Position numbers and translations under genes: made by a program. From Stichopus chloronotus (lineage: Eukaryota; Echinodermata; Holothuroidea; Aspidochirotida; Stichopodidae): a DNA stretch of 64,000 nt. Below, one piece after another: positions 49,778 through 61,449 of this stretch (the stretch's first letter is position 1; each line of letters opens with the position of its first letter). The notes beneath the pieces are model-generated. The model saw only the letters and a program-made list of their open reading frames with translations. It did not search any database and was not told the origin of the DNA. The stretch covers positions 18,555,415 to 18,619,414 of the forward strand of contig CM037840.1 in the NCBI GenBank assembly GCA_021234535.1, in the 5' to 3' direction.

Positions 49778-51129
49778 GTATTTTCGTATTACGCTGTTGC
49801 CATGCACATCACGTTTGTTGATATTAAATCGTACATTCTTCATTAATCCTGTTTGTTTCTACGTGTATATATTTATTCCAATCTGCCAGGTTTATCGTAT
49901 AGCGTATCTGGTCAAGCTGATCATTTGTGCCTTTCGTTCCTTCAAATCTTGGTACAATTTTTGAGTCAATCCTTTACCCCTCCCCCACCCCGTCTTACTC
50001 AAGTATGTTACATCACTTTCGAAACAAGCAAACTGATGTGAGTGGGTTTATTCTTGTTATGATCTCTTTGTGGGTGGGGGGGGGGGGCTTAATTGTCATA
50101 TGTATTGATGTTCATATCAATTGCGAGGTTATAACACTGGTACTTTGATACTTTATGTATTCAAGTCATGCGTATCCTGCATCCATTAGATGTATACATG
50201 TTCTCTTCCAGTTTATTAAGTGCAGTAAATTTATTACCTTCCTCCGAATAATGCAAACTGCAACCTTGCAACTGTTTTTATAGTACATCCGTAGCCAGTT
50301 AAGAATCAAACGAGTATTTACACCATCAAATGGCATCATTCCATTGTCAAATGTGAGTAAGTAATCCAAACTGTTATACCCGTCAGATCCGTCCTTCAAA
50401 TTGTGCTATCGCATCAACATGAGGTCTAAAGCCATGTCTCAAATTATTACATAACATGGGCATTTAAAAATCCTGACAGGAGAAATATGTCACAATTGCA
50501 TATTGCATTATGCTAAGAACCTTCCGTCATAAACCACAAATTGAAACATATAATAGATTTGCACCAAATAGTGCTGTCACATCAAGAGTGGTGTCTATAA
50601 CCATGTTATGATCCAATAATGCAATGAATCAGTGTATCCAATGATGATGATAATGGCGACTTCTCAGTGGTATTACGTAGAAAGTAATATCCTAAATAGC
50701 AGCCTAAATGAGCAGATAAATAAAACAATAGGGACAACTTTGCACCACATTTCCTGGCATAATATCTGCTAAACCATAAGATTTAATTTTATTTGTTACG
50801 ATTTTTGTGATATTTCATATGGGAGGGAAAAATAGCACATGACATTTTAGGCATCATATGCGCCCTGATTCTAACATTATTCAACTCTCATTGTTAGTGG
50901 TAGAACTGTAGAAAGGCACTTCTACGGTGTGCTCGAGCCAACTGTAGGTTCTCCTATCTACTCTGATACGGTACAGTCCCAGTTCCGACGTAGCGATCTA
51001 ACCTCTCGCTCTTTGGTAATAGCAGCAAACCTAATGAATTCGCTTTTGCTCTGACGCTCCCTTATTCAGATAAACTTGCATGAACAAAATTAACTGCTTT
51101 CAAAAACATTGCATGGTAGCGTTGGACGG
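49778..51129. other. Intron, no gene; 12-G run
   Basis: A run of 12 G lies at 50076-50087. Otherwise it is AT-rich sequence without exon-like signals I can support. Confidence 0.4.
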
Positions 51130-51240
51130 TTGCCAAGCGTTTCCATGGCAACTATTCTCCAATTGGTGCACAGTGCAATATGTAGCTCCACTAGCCAAGT
51201 GACTACAATATCTCATCTTAGCCCCTATAGGGCGATGAGA
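51130..51240 (+). repeat. Dispersed intronic repeat, 3' end only
   Basis: It matches the last ~110 bp of the copies ending at 33311 and 39727 (AAGCGTTTCCATGGCAAC, GGTGCACAGT, CTCCACTAGCCAAGTGACT, GGGCGATGAGA). It ends only 41 bp before the acceptor of exon 9. Confidence 0.85.
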
Positions 51241-51281
51241 TAACAATGGTAAAAATTTCTCTTCTTCTACTTTCCTTCCAG

Positions 51282-51337
51282 TGTGGAACTTGTTTGGCAG
51301 CTTTCAGCGTCTCAATGTTACTACTGGTCTCTGGCAG
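51282..51337 (+). CDS. NLR-like exon 9: LRR-like module D (second cassette)
   Basis: The acceptor is CTACTTTCCTTCCAG at 51281 and the donor GTTAGA at 51338. Phase 1 in and phase 0 out gives VWNLFGSFQRLNVTTGLWQ, matching exon 5b (end S/T-G-L-W-E/Q, one residue longer). It uses the same unusual GTTAG donor start. The next exon would start in phase 0; only a weak candidate at 58252 is seen. Confidence 0.65.
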
Positions 51338-52994
51338 GTTAGATAATTCACTCTACTCTTATCTTTGTAACTTCAATGCAAATTTCTTTTCCGATCTGAA
51401 TTTACCCGGTAATGATTAAGTAAAGTAAACATAGTTACAAACAGCTTTATGCAATAAAAAGTCGTTTACTTTTATTTTCATCGTCTGCATTTAAACCATT
51501 TTGGCATTTTTCAAATGATGAGTTGCAACCTAAATGTGGTTAGCCAGATTTCCTGTTATTTCCTGTTGTTTCCTGTTGGGTCACGAAAAGCCCTAATATG
51601 GACCGCTAGGGTCGCGAATGATTTGATGGAGTCGCAGTCACCACATAAAAGTGTATAGTCAAAAATGGTCACGAAAGAAAAGAAGTGAACAGTTAAAGAA
51701 ATATGTGTTATACTCTTAATAAAATGCATGCGTTAGTTTTTTAAAGCATAAACCAAATAACCATGATCAGAAAAGCCGGTCATTAATGCTCTTTTTTTTT
51801 TATAAAATCACAGTTTGTTTTAAAAAGTGATTTCGAAACATTGTCGCACGTATGACATGTTTCTATGACATTCTTTTTCCTGTAAATTCGCTGAATATAT
51901 AGTTGAAAAATCATATAGCCTTCAACGAAAGGTTCATTTACCCTAACAGAGCTGACACATTTAGTTGTCATATTAATACAATGAATTCGACCACATTGGT
52001 CCACATAAAATGAGTGTAAAGGGATCAATGTTGTGCAAACATGAAAGAAAAATCATATTATAAATTATTCTTGATACGTTAGTAAATTTCGGGTGGTCTC
52101 CATCCTTTTGTTTGTATTGATCAATATTCATCATCTGAATGATTTCCATGACTGGTGGCAGTATCTAATTATTGCTCTAATGATGATTATCGAAATTATA
52201 TAAGCTTGGTTGCTGTCCTAGAGGAGAGTCATTTAAAAGGGGGGGGGGGGAAGGGTTGGTCTCCTTCGGATTTTTTTCGACTGGAAGGGCTTAGGTGCAA
52301 AAATATGCGATATTTTGCTTCTTTGTATATTAAAGATCCATTACTAAAAATGTAATGATTTTCATTCTTTCCATGAACAGAAATTCCAAATTCGGATAAC
52401 AGCGAAACATGGTCTGCAAATCTGCATGTAAAAAGCAAGGAGAAAATGGTTACTTTCGGCTTCAATAGGCGTTAAAAGTTTACCATCCAGTATATGGGCC
52501 CCTTATATGCATGCACCAACTTCCCGTCCGTCCATGCCTCCTCGAGGTGTTTTTTTTGTGTGTGTGTTTTTTTTAAACAAATTTATCAACATATTGCCCG
52601 TGCATGGCGTTCCCAAAATTTCCGTACCACACTCTGGTTACGCTGTAGTGTTTGAATCGTCAATTTATTTGCCTTGTTAGTGTGGGCCCTGCAAAGTAAT
52701 TTCGTTCTGCATCTACTTAGCCCAAACTGCTTACAACAGTGAAAAATCTTCACGCGACTGACTCTGGTGTATACGGACGAACACCAAGCATAACATTGCC
52801 ACCGTTTTCTGCTGTACTTCTTCTTTTTCGAAGCGATTGACAGCTAGATTGTGAGCTGACATTTGTTGACAAATCTACAACTTGAATTTACGAAAAAAAA
52901 AAAGAAAAGCTGCGCAAGCTTCGTCGTACAATTATAGGCGACTCTCCTCACGAGCCCAGGTAGACAAGTTGTTCTAATTTCACACTGGCTGGTT
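51338..52994. other. No gene recognised
   Basis: A run of 12 G stands at 52239-52250. The sequence TTTCCTGTTATTTCCTGTTG near 51550-51577 is a short triplicated TTTCCTGTT word. Nothing else is supportable. Confidence 0.4.
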
Positions 52995-53034
52995 ATCAGA
53001 GCAGGGAGCTGCCACTAGAGCTCCCTGCTCTGAT
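52995..53034. repeat. Perfect 16-bp hairpin
   Basis: ATCAGAGCAGGGAGCT at 52995-53010 and its exact reverse complement at 53019-53034 flank an 8-base loop. A further partial copy, AGCTCCCTGATCAGAG, follows at about 53041-53056, which can pair with the same left arm. The unusual GC-rich sequence in AT-rich surroundings suggests the centre of a foldback element or a structured RNA; neither is proven. Confidence 0.8.
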
Positions 53035-53620
53035 AGTGTCAGCTCCCTGATCAGAGTATCAAAACTTTACCACAACGTCAATATCCATGGTGTTTGTTTT
53101 GTGCGTGGTATACGTTTGTAGATTCTACGAAGTGGCTTCCTTCCCCGAGGTCAGTCCTTCAGTTACCGTATTTCACGTTCAGCTATTGGTACTTAATACG
53201 AGTCTTACTGAATGTAGCTGACCAGAATATGCTCTGGTGACTTTGTGCATTACCACATCTTTATAAAGTGAAGGCAGTAACAAAACTTGAGTATAAGATG
53301 CCTGCCTTCATATCTAGATCTAAAATGTGCATTCAACTTCAAAACTCAATTAAACGTTGCATCATATTATTCTGTCAGTGCTCCTGTTGATATAACAATT
53401 CTCTCCAGCCTGCTTGCTTTGTTTTTCCAAGCTTTGTGCAAAAGCTTGTTTTTTTTTTTATGTCACTCCTGTCAATGCATGTATTACTCCTTTCAACTAC
53501 CAACAGCTAATAAGGGGCCTCACGCTAAGTAGAAAACCTATGGCTTCATTGTTATGGTGTTACCTACTGTAGCCTTTTAAGCCTCCTCAGTGTTACAAAG
53601 CAGAGTAAAATGAGTTGTAT

Positions 53621-54126
53621 ATTGTTACGTATATTAGTTAAGTCGAGAATTATGACATCTGTCACATTTTGATAGCACTTTACATTACAGACGTTGCTAC
53701 GTCGCAGCATTAAGAGACCAAGCACTGCCAGCTATTAAGAAGCGTTTGAGGCACAGATATCATTAGTATGCCAAGGAAAGAGTAGTATAAACGTATAAAC
53801 TGATAAGGATAGAAGGATACATATCACTGGCCATGAATTAATGTTTAAAGAGACTAGCTTGGTGTTAATATTGTATTGTTACGTATATTATCTGAGTCGA
53901 GAATTTCTGCAGTATTTTGATAGCAGTCTACATTACAGACATTGCTACGTCACATCATTAAGAGACCAATCACTGCTATCTATTAGAAACCGTATAAGGC
54001 ACAACATTCAATAGTATGCCGATGAAAGAGTAATATCCACTGATAAGGCGATTTGCTAACAGAACTATACATATCACTGGAAATGAATTAATATTTGAAA
54101 GAGTATAGTTTGGTATTAATATTGTT
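53621..54126. repeat. Two-copy tandem duplication, unit 254 bp
   Basis: Copy 1 starts ATTGTTACGTATATTA at 53621 and copy 2 starts with the same word at 53875. Both continue with GTCGAGAATT, TTTTGATAGCA, ACATTACAGAC.TTGCTACGTC, CATTAAGAGACCAA, AGTATGCC.A.GAAAGAGTA and ATACATATCACTGG. Divergence is moderate. No frame is conserved. Confidence 0.85.
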
Positions 54127-54361
54127 TTTAAGGTAGTGCACAAACAGGTTGCCTCAGGTTGTGGTTAATTTTAATCGATCTGCCTTGCGTGGTGTAAGAG
54201 TAGTGGATTTTGACACACATTCATGTTTGGTTTAATCACCACAAACCCATTAAAACCAACCCATTAAGCGCGAATACTTGTGTTTGAAGGATAAAATGGG
54301 TAACTATCGGTATGATACGTTAACTTTGTATACTTCACCTCTGATTGACATTCACATGTGG

Positions 54362-54672
54362 GTCTAGATCCTAGGTTCTCAACCTTTTTTGATCTTCGTC
54401 CCCCTCAGGGGACTTTGTCCGCTGCTTTGGCTAGGAAAAATCGAGAACGATTACTAGGTCAGGAGTACGGTTTATATGCGTTATAATTTTACATTACCTC
54501 TACGATTTTAATCTGAATTTTTCTAAGCACTTTAGTTTTCGCGAACCCCTAATTTTCCTACGGAACCCTTATTTTTTTCCTCTGACCCCTCTGCCCTTTG
54601 CGCACCCCTAAGCAAGCTTCACGGATCCCCCGGGGGTCCGCGGACCCCCGGTTGAGAATAAAGGCTCTAGAT
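54362..54672. mobile_element. hAT-like MITE, 295 bp
   Basis: The termini are CCTAGGTTCTCAACC at 54370 and GGTTGAGAATAAAGG ending at 54664, an inverted repeat with the TTCTCAACC core typical of many hAT elements. The flanks are GTCTAGAT (54362-54369) and CTCTAGAT (54665-54672), an 8-bp target duplication with one mismatch. The interior is unusually C-rich (ACCCCTCTG, CCCCTAAG) and has a CCCCCGGGGG palindrome near 54628. No transposase is present. Confidence 0.8.
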
Positions 54673-57600
54673 AATAGGCACATATTGTGTGACAAGGATT
54701 GATTGGATACCTCTTGATAACTGTTGCAAACTGTATCATGGCGCTCTGGTATCACGTACCTATTGACGGTGCCACTGAAAGGTATGAATTGAGATTCTGA
54801 TAAACGTATATTTAATAATCCTACTGTCTAACGTAAAGGCTACACAATAATAAGAAAAGAAGAACAACAAGAATGTAACAAATATTCGGCATTACACTAT
54901 GGGAGGAATATCAATGATATTTTTATTCTGTTTGATTGTCCTGAAGCTCCTTCCTAAGGTGGGTAACAATTAACTGAATATCAAGTGGGGTGTAAGTTTT
55001 TATTATCAGGTTGCGATTATGCCGAGGGTTTAACTTTTTTTATTTTCTGTCCAGAGATGTGACGGTCGTGGTAATCTGCCTGGAGAAGAGGTAAGAATAA
55101 CGGTGGTTGAAAATTTAAAATGCTTAAAACATAACACTCACAGACTAACACATTAATTGGTTATATCATACAAAGTGGGGACAATACCTCTGTTTACTAT
55201 TTTTATTTTAACGATTATTTTTAACCATGTCGTTTGTTTCAGTAGACTATCCGAACTCACAACCAGCTGCCACGAACATCAATGTGTTCATCGCTATATC
55301 GATATTAAGATCCTATCAAACCTCAGCATAAAGAATATGTAAATCATATCCATATGGAACAATTGCATCCATTAAGGATAGACATAAGTTAAAAACATTA
55401 TGGAAAGATATCAATCTTTCTAGAATCACAGAAATATTACAAATATAAACATTCTAAGTATCAGAAATACATAGTTGAAAAAATGCAACATAGTATGTAA
55501 TAATATTCGATGGACAAAATTGTGATAAACATCTCCAACATTCAAGGCAAGGTATTCGTGCCGCCAGTTATGATTGGTGATTGTTTATATTTTTTTCGCA
55601 AAAAAAAAGGTAGTCTACTTTATCAAAGTTATAACGAACAAATGCTTGAAGAACATTCAACGTTAAATTTGCTAATGAGTAACCTAATATGCCATATTTA
55701 CCTGAAATCTATCTTGGAATCTCTAAGATTTGGTCATACTTTTATTATATTCAAATGTGACCGATATATCTTAGTTGGTGAAAACCATTACAAGGAAGAT
55801 TTTCAAACGTGAAAGTGGTCTTCGATCCAAGATGATGAAAAGGAAACCGTATTTTTTAATCCGGAATAAATTTTAAGGTTAAACCTGACCTTAAATAAGG
55901 TTTGGTACAAATAACAGATTTGAAAGAATAATATTGTCTGTCTGTTTGTATATTTCCATGGCAACGATTCTTCCTGTGTTGCATTTCATATTTTAATTTA
56001 ATTTGAATACTGCATAAAAACCCACTCTAACATAGGCAAGAAACATCATGTGATATAGTTCAATATGTAACTGCATCATCGAGGAATTAAAAGACGACTG
56101 AGATGACCAAACTATTCTCATCATTAATTCGGTAACACTGATAAACAAACGATGACGAATTAAAGTAGTATCGTGGAGGAAAACGAAGCTTTTACGTCCA
56201 CACGACTTAAAGGTAAATAGGGCGTTCGTTTTAGAGAAAACATCCATATTTTCAAAACCAATGTGTGAGGACGTATAATGGTAGATTATTCAAAAAAAGG
56301 AAGGATAGTAACCTTCTTTTCAAGAAATAAGCTTCTCACAGATAAAAATTCAGTTATTTGTTGCTTAAAACTAATTTGTTCACCCAAACGTTTCAAAATT
56401 CAAATGATGCATCTTCCATTACTCATCACATGCATAGTGTTTTGAGCAGATGAAGCTTTGGTAGATGTTCATTAACGAGAAGGAATGGTTTAACAATGAT
56501 TAAAGCTGTTTTCTTTTGTATGTCATGTTGGTGTATTCTAAACACCCTATTACCCTTTAATTTATAACAAAGTGAAGTCATAGGTAACACATGATACTCA
56601 CTTTAGAAATTTGAATTCACAATAAGTTAGCAACTTCACCCCATCACTCCTCTCACCCTGCGGAACTAACGAAAGTAAACACAAATCAACTCATCAACAT
56701 GATTAATGCTAGTACTGCAACATCCCTAAAGACTTCATCACTTCTTAGAGTGTAATACATCACTTTCAGGGCTCCATCTGGAGGGTAACGTAGTAATAAG
56801 AAAGAGAACTAAAAAGCAGTGAAGTATTACCAAAGTAAACATAACATAAAATGGCTTTAGGTGGTGAAAGACGAATTTTTCATTTCAATTTATTTAACAT
56901 TTTGTATGTGAAAACAATAGAGAGGCAAAGGGTTGATTAAACATGTGACGACTTGAAAGTGTCCGTGTTAGGTCCCGTTTTGTAATCATCATTTATCCTG
57001 AAACTGCGATAAATTTTCTCTTGCAAAACATTTCTCGATACATAACCCTTGATGACCACAGACTTGTAAAAGGACACAACAGTCCAAATGACTAAATAAA
57101 TCAATATCAAAAACCTTTTTTTCATCCAAAATTAAGATTTACGCTGAGATCCATTTGTGGATTGTTGTTCTGTAAGTAACTGCGTTGTATTAGAAATCTT
57201 AACGTTATCATAACATCTAGATGAATAATAAAACATTTAGAGAGATACTGAAAGTTTGAACGAGTTAAAGTTTTGTATTAGATTCTTGATTTAAATTCAA
57301 GGCCGAAATGATTGTGTCACATGCCATCTGCTTACATATTTGTGTTAATGGAAGGGGCAACATGGACCTTGATTACGGAATGACATACTGCATCCCTACC
57401 CCCCTCTTCAGCTTTCCCTCAGACATAGATCTAGCGGGGGGGGGGGAAGGATCTAATTAATACAGTTGCCAATCACATCATAGTTTACATTAAAGAAGCT
57501 GACACCACTAAATAATGTTGCAGTTGTTCAGTCAATTTGCGGTGATGCATCGCAGTTTCAGGATAAATATGCTGAATGTAATGATGATGATGATGTTGAA

Positions 57601-58251
57601 TAAACATGATGTGATGAGTTAACAGAGAGTGAACTCGGATGCAACTGAACCCAAACAACTTGTGAGAGCTTTGGACACTTGGAGCATAGAGATTTTAAAA
57701 ACGGTATAGCTTTCAACTAAGGTAAGGGTAAACCAAAAGAGAGAGAGAGAGAATGTATGACACATTATTGAGAAGATAAAACTGGTATCAATCATTAAAA
57801 GGTATTTTGTTTCAGATAATTAACTAAATGATTTATCTAATGATCTGTGTTCTCTTCGGCAGGGTTTCAACGAATATGATTATTAGAGGGAGACGGATGA
57901 TGAAATTAGAGTATGTACTCTTTTACGTTACTTTTTTGGAAATCACTGAGTTTCGATTTATACTTTTCATGTGCAGGTGGTTCTTGGATATTCGAAAAGT
58001 TACGAAATATTAGTTAAAATCTGTTAATAACAGGGACCGTCTGTTCCATGTGGCTGTTACATACAGATATTCTTCCCACAATACCCATTGTCATTTATTC
58101 AAATCATGTTTTCAACATACAAATTTAGATTCCGTGATAATAAGTTAAAGCAAATAGACTCTAGCATACAAGAAGCACATGTACATGTACATGTCTTTGT
58201 TTGGGTCATCACGCATAATATACTTTAAATGTGCAGTTCTCTTCATTACAG
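54673..58251. other. No gene recognised
   Basis: The short frames 55510-55812 and 55993-56247 show no domain. A run of 11 G lies at 57436-57446. A 36-nt open unit between an AG acceptor and a GTAAGA donor (55053-55088) is discussed under rejected items. Confidence 0.4.
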
Positions 58252-58344
58252 AATCTGATTCAACTAAGTCGTCTAGTTCCGACCATCTGCCAGAATGATC
58301 GTGACGTCAGGGATTATTCGCTTTCGCTATGCACTGTTTTTTAA
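58252..58344 (+). pseudogene. Possible decayed NLR-like module A (third cassette)
   Basis: The acceptor is GTTCTCTTCATTACAG at 58251. Phase-0 entry, as required after exon 9, gives NLIQLSRLVPTICQNDRDV and about ten more codons to TAA at 58342-58344. The RL-x4-x-D pattern is reminiscent of exon 6 (VRRLCASQVDIWINDSELL), but the LLQR..LLE..S end is absent. If homologous, it is truncated. Similarity is weak and may be chance. Confidence 0.3.
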
Positions 58345-60896
58345 ACACTTTCTTCATATGCTTTTTTATGGCTCATTTCAGTTTTCAGTAATCAATTCAC
58401 TCTAACCTGTATCCGTATGTTTGTCAAGGGAGGGGGGGGGGTTAGGATAATTGGATCCAACGTCGCAATCTCCACAATATTGTCAAGTGCAGTGTCTCTG
58501 AAATCCAAAATGGTGCAAAATGCGATACGTTAATCGCAGATCGAAAATGTCACCCGGATACCTGGAAGTGGCACTTCCGGGGGCCTCTTTTGGCTGATCT
58601 TTGTAAAAGTAAGAATTGTAACATAAACAGAGAGATACCAACGTCATTAACGCGAACTTTAATAAAAACGCCAAAAGTATGCTCAAATGCGTTAAAATGA
58701 AGTTTCTAGTTGCCTGAAGGTTACCAAAAGGCCACGTAACGGAGGAAAGAAGACTTTGTTTTTCTTTAAACTTGGAGTCTTCATTTAATCGTGAAAATTG
58801 AACCTTGTGAAAAGGTAGGTTAGGTTTATCCTAGTTTTACCTAAAATATTGTGGAAATTTAGGTGACATCTCTTAACCTATCGTAAGTTTCTTTTTAAGA
58901 CAGTCAAGTTTATGAAGAAACTCAAAGGATATCCAAATAGTTGCATCTGCGTGACATCACCCGTCTCCATTATGAAATAATACCTTCTTAAACAATTGAT
59001 AACTCTGGAACCAAATATTCTATTGAGGTATGATTTTTAGCAATAACGAGAGAAAAATATTCTTACGTTTTATGCAATGTCAATTTTCTTTAGTATACAA
59101 TTCCTTTAAAACATACTCAGCTAGTCACTCTTAATATTGATCATTTTATAATTAGTACTCGTAAGAATATGGTTTTCCTCTGGAGATAATTTCAGCAGAA
59201 GAAGCTGATTGGATAAAATACAATGTAAGTCATAAACACCTAAGTAGTCGAGTTACTTAAGGAAACAATTGAGTTTAGATCACTCCTTCCTGCGACGTAA
59301 TCATAAAATGTATTATTTCTTTTCAGTATTTCCTATTATTTCTTTACACTGACTCTGCCTCAAACAGTGTCTTCTGAATTATTATCATTACGATTGACAA
59401 AAGCTTCAGTGCAACAGGCTGAGAGGGATAGAAAAACATTTTTTGTTGGTACCATTCGACTTAATGCTACCACTTAAACAAATCTTGGAAAATATTTAAG
59501 CATTTTTATCCTTTTACTAAACTTACCAGGCATTTTTCTCAGTTCCGCTTTGTTAGTGGCTATACTTTCGCTTGAAACAGTTGGATGTTCAAATGATTAC
59601 AAATGAACTCGTTATTAAAGGTAGCAAAACCGTAGTATGATACTGATATAAAGATGTATGGTGCCTCTCAGCCGTTTCAGTTCTGCTCATTCTCTTTTTT
59701 ATCACCTTAGTTTGATGTTCTTATATAATTTCTATTTTTGTACTGTAGTTTATACTTTGAAATAGTTTAGTAATTTCAAATCTTACATGTCAGCTGTGGA
59801 TGTCCATCTGTTGTTTTCAATGTTTAAAGCAAGTGGTTGCATACCAATAATCACATCTTAACATCTGCAAGAGTTCTTGATCTTTTTTTTGTTTTTTTTT
59901 TTGATAAACGACACACAAAGGGGCACGATGTATGACGTCATTGTATGGACCCGTTTGAAAGGCCATACGTATATTCTTTTTGATAAATGGGATTTCCAAT
60001 GTAGAAGACGAAACTTTAATAGCAAAAGTAACTTTGGAGGATTTAAGAGAAATATGGTTGTCTTCTTGCGTTGTCTTTGGTCTCACATCTACATGGTCTC
60101 ACATCCACATGGTACGTCAACCATGATATATGAAACAAAAATGGAATATGAATGGAATAAAAGTTAAAGTGCAATTTTCATATCTTTTAATAGGTACATT
60201 ATATTGCTTTTAGGTTAAGGTATAGTTAGAACACACCAGCTTGGATCATTTTTTCGAGTTTAATGAAGTTTGATGAAACTCTCACAATACTTAGTTACAG
60301 TACTTTTTATTTTTCATTTTTTTTTTTTTTTTTGGCTGTTCGATATAGTAGAAATGATTTGACCACTGGGAGTTGTCAGGGTAAAGGTGCACTTTAGTGT
60401 CTGTAGACAGATGGAATTAATGTAATTTTAGGATATCTGAGTGACTCTGTATATTAAAGAACGGTAAGGTTTAAGATGGCTTAAATTATTTAATTTGGCC
60501 GTTTTAGCTGAGGTGACCCCTGAAAATCTGCAACTTTGTGATTTATAGTGGGCAAAATAATCATCATTAAGAATCATTGAGAAAAAGTATGTATCCACCC
60601 TCTCCATACTTTGTTTTAAAGTCTTGTAAATCCCCGCAGAACTACACTCAATCTCTCTCAGATAAGAAAAAAGGCCAAAAAAGGTGGACGCCGTAAATCA
60701 CGACAACTCTTTGGAAAAGGGTTGCCACGTTTGCCCCCCCTGGTTGTGAATTTTAACGGCTTTTAAAACTTAAGAAGTAATAACGGGAAACAAGAACACA
60801 TCCAAGTACAGCATACGTATACACAATATATGCAATCCGTTTCAGCGCCATGCGTGAGGACATCTCACTTGCCTGTTTGTGTTTTTACAACGATAG
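58345..60896. other. No gene recognised; dispersed repeat near 58490-58680
   Basis: The stretch around 58550-58580 (GATACCTGGAAGTGGCACTTCC) resembles 34880-34905 and is probably a dispersed repeat. A 19-T run lies near 60317-60335 and a 10-G run at 58432-58441. Frames at 59817-60167 have no domain. Confidence 0.4.
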
Positions 60897-61150
60897 ATGA
60901 ATGATGACATAAAAATATTAATGACGATGGTGATGACGATAGCGAATCATGATCAAGATGATAAAGACGCTGATGATGATAATGGGAGTGATGACGATGG
61001 TGGTAATGATGATAATGGTGACGATGATGATTGTGATAGTGGTAATAAAGAAATTGGCTATGAAGATCACAACGATAATAACAACAACGACGATGATGAT
61101 GATGACAGTGATTATGATACTTGTGAAAATGATGTTGATCCTGATGACGC
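60897..61150. repeat. GAT/GAC-rich trinucleotide repeat
   Basis: About 250 bp are dominated by GATGAT, GATGAC and AATGATGAT triplets with interruptions. Frames on both strands read as runs of D/N, M/I or H/Y, which reflects the repeat and is not a gene. Confidence 0.9.
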
Positions 61151-61449
61151 AAATCATTATATACTGATATTGATGGTGTTGCGAATGAGACTAAAGATCT
61201 AAACCAGAATACACAAATGCATTGTGGTTTCGATGACATAATTGTAAGTAGGCCTACTTTTATTAATATGATACATGATGACTGATGCGTATCAAGTCTC
61301 AACATGCGCAACTACATATTACAGCGATGCAACACCTACACATTACTTATGAGATCTATTTAGGCTTCCCTCTTAGACATGAAACCATGTTTACAAGGTT
61401 TCCACTACTTGACTCAAACATGACACCTATCGGCCTCCACCAATATCAA

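Larger units (their letters stand above)
24841..51337 (+). pseudogene. NLR-like locus (death-fold, NACHT, LRR-like cassettes), probably inactivated
   Basis: This entry groups the exons listed below. In order they are 24841-25146, 26245-27772, 33704-33909, 36615-36697, 37484-37536 or 37632-37684, 40514-40633, 47745-47891, 49701-49777 and 51282-51337. All junctions are AG/GT. The phases match across every junction except at the decayed exon 47745. NLR proteins are cytosolic pattern sensors: the death-fold recruits partners, NACHT binds ATP and oligomerises, and the LRR part senses. Echinoderms carry large families of them. No start exon and no terminal exon or poly-A signal was found. Three lesions in the NACHT exon argue that this copy makes no full protein. 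Confidence 0.75.

Noticed and set aside
55053..55088. 36-nt unit between a good acceptor (TTTTCTGTCCAG) and donor (GTAAGA)
   Set aside because: It is open in two phases and matches none of the four cassette modules. The next acceptor at about 55243 gives no convincing continuation. It is too short to call.
59185..59223. Possible short exon ending CAAT before GTAAGT
   Set aside because: Only one phase is open (about nine codons), and it resembles no module of the locus.
60865..61311. Histidine-, aspartate- or isoleucine-rich frames on both strands
   Set aside because: All are products of the GAT/GAC trinucleotide repeat and do not look like a protein gene.
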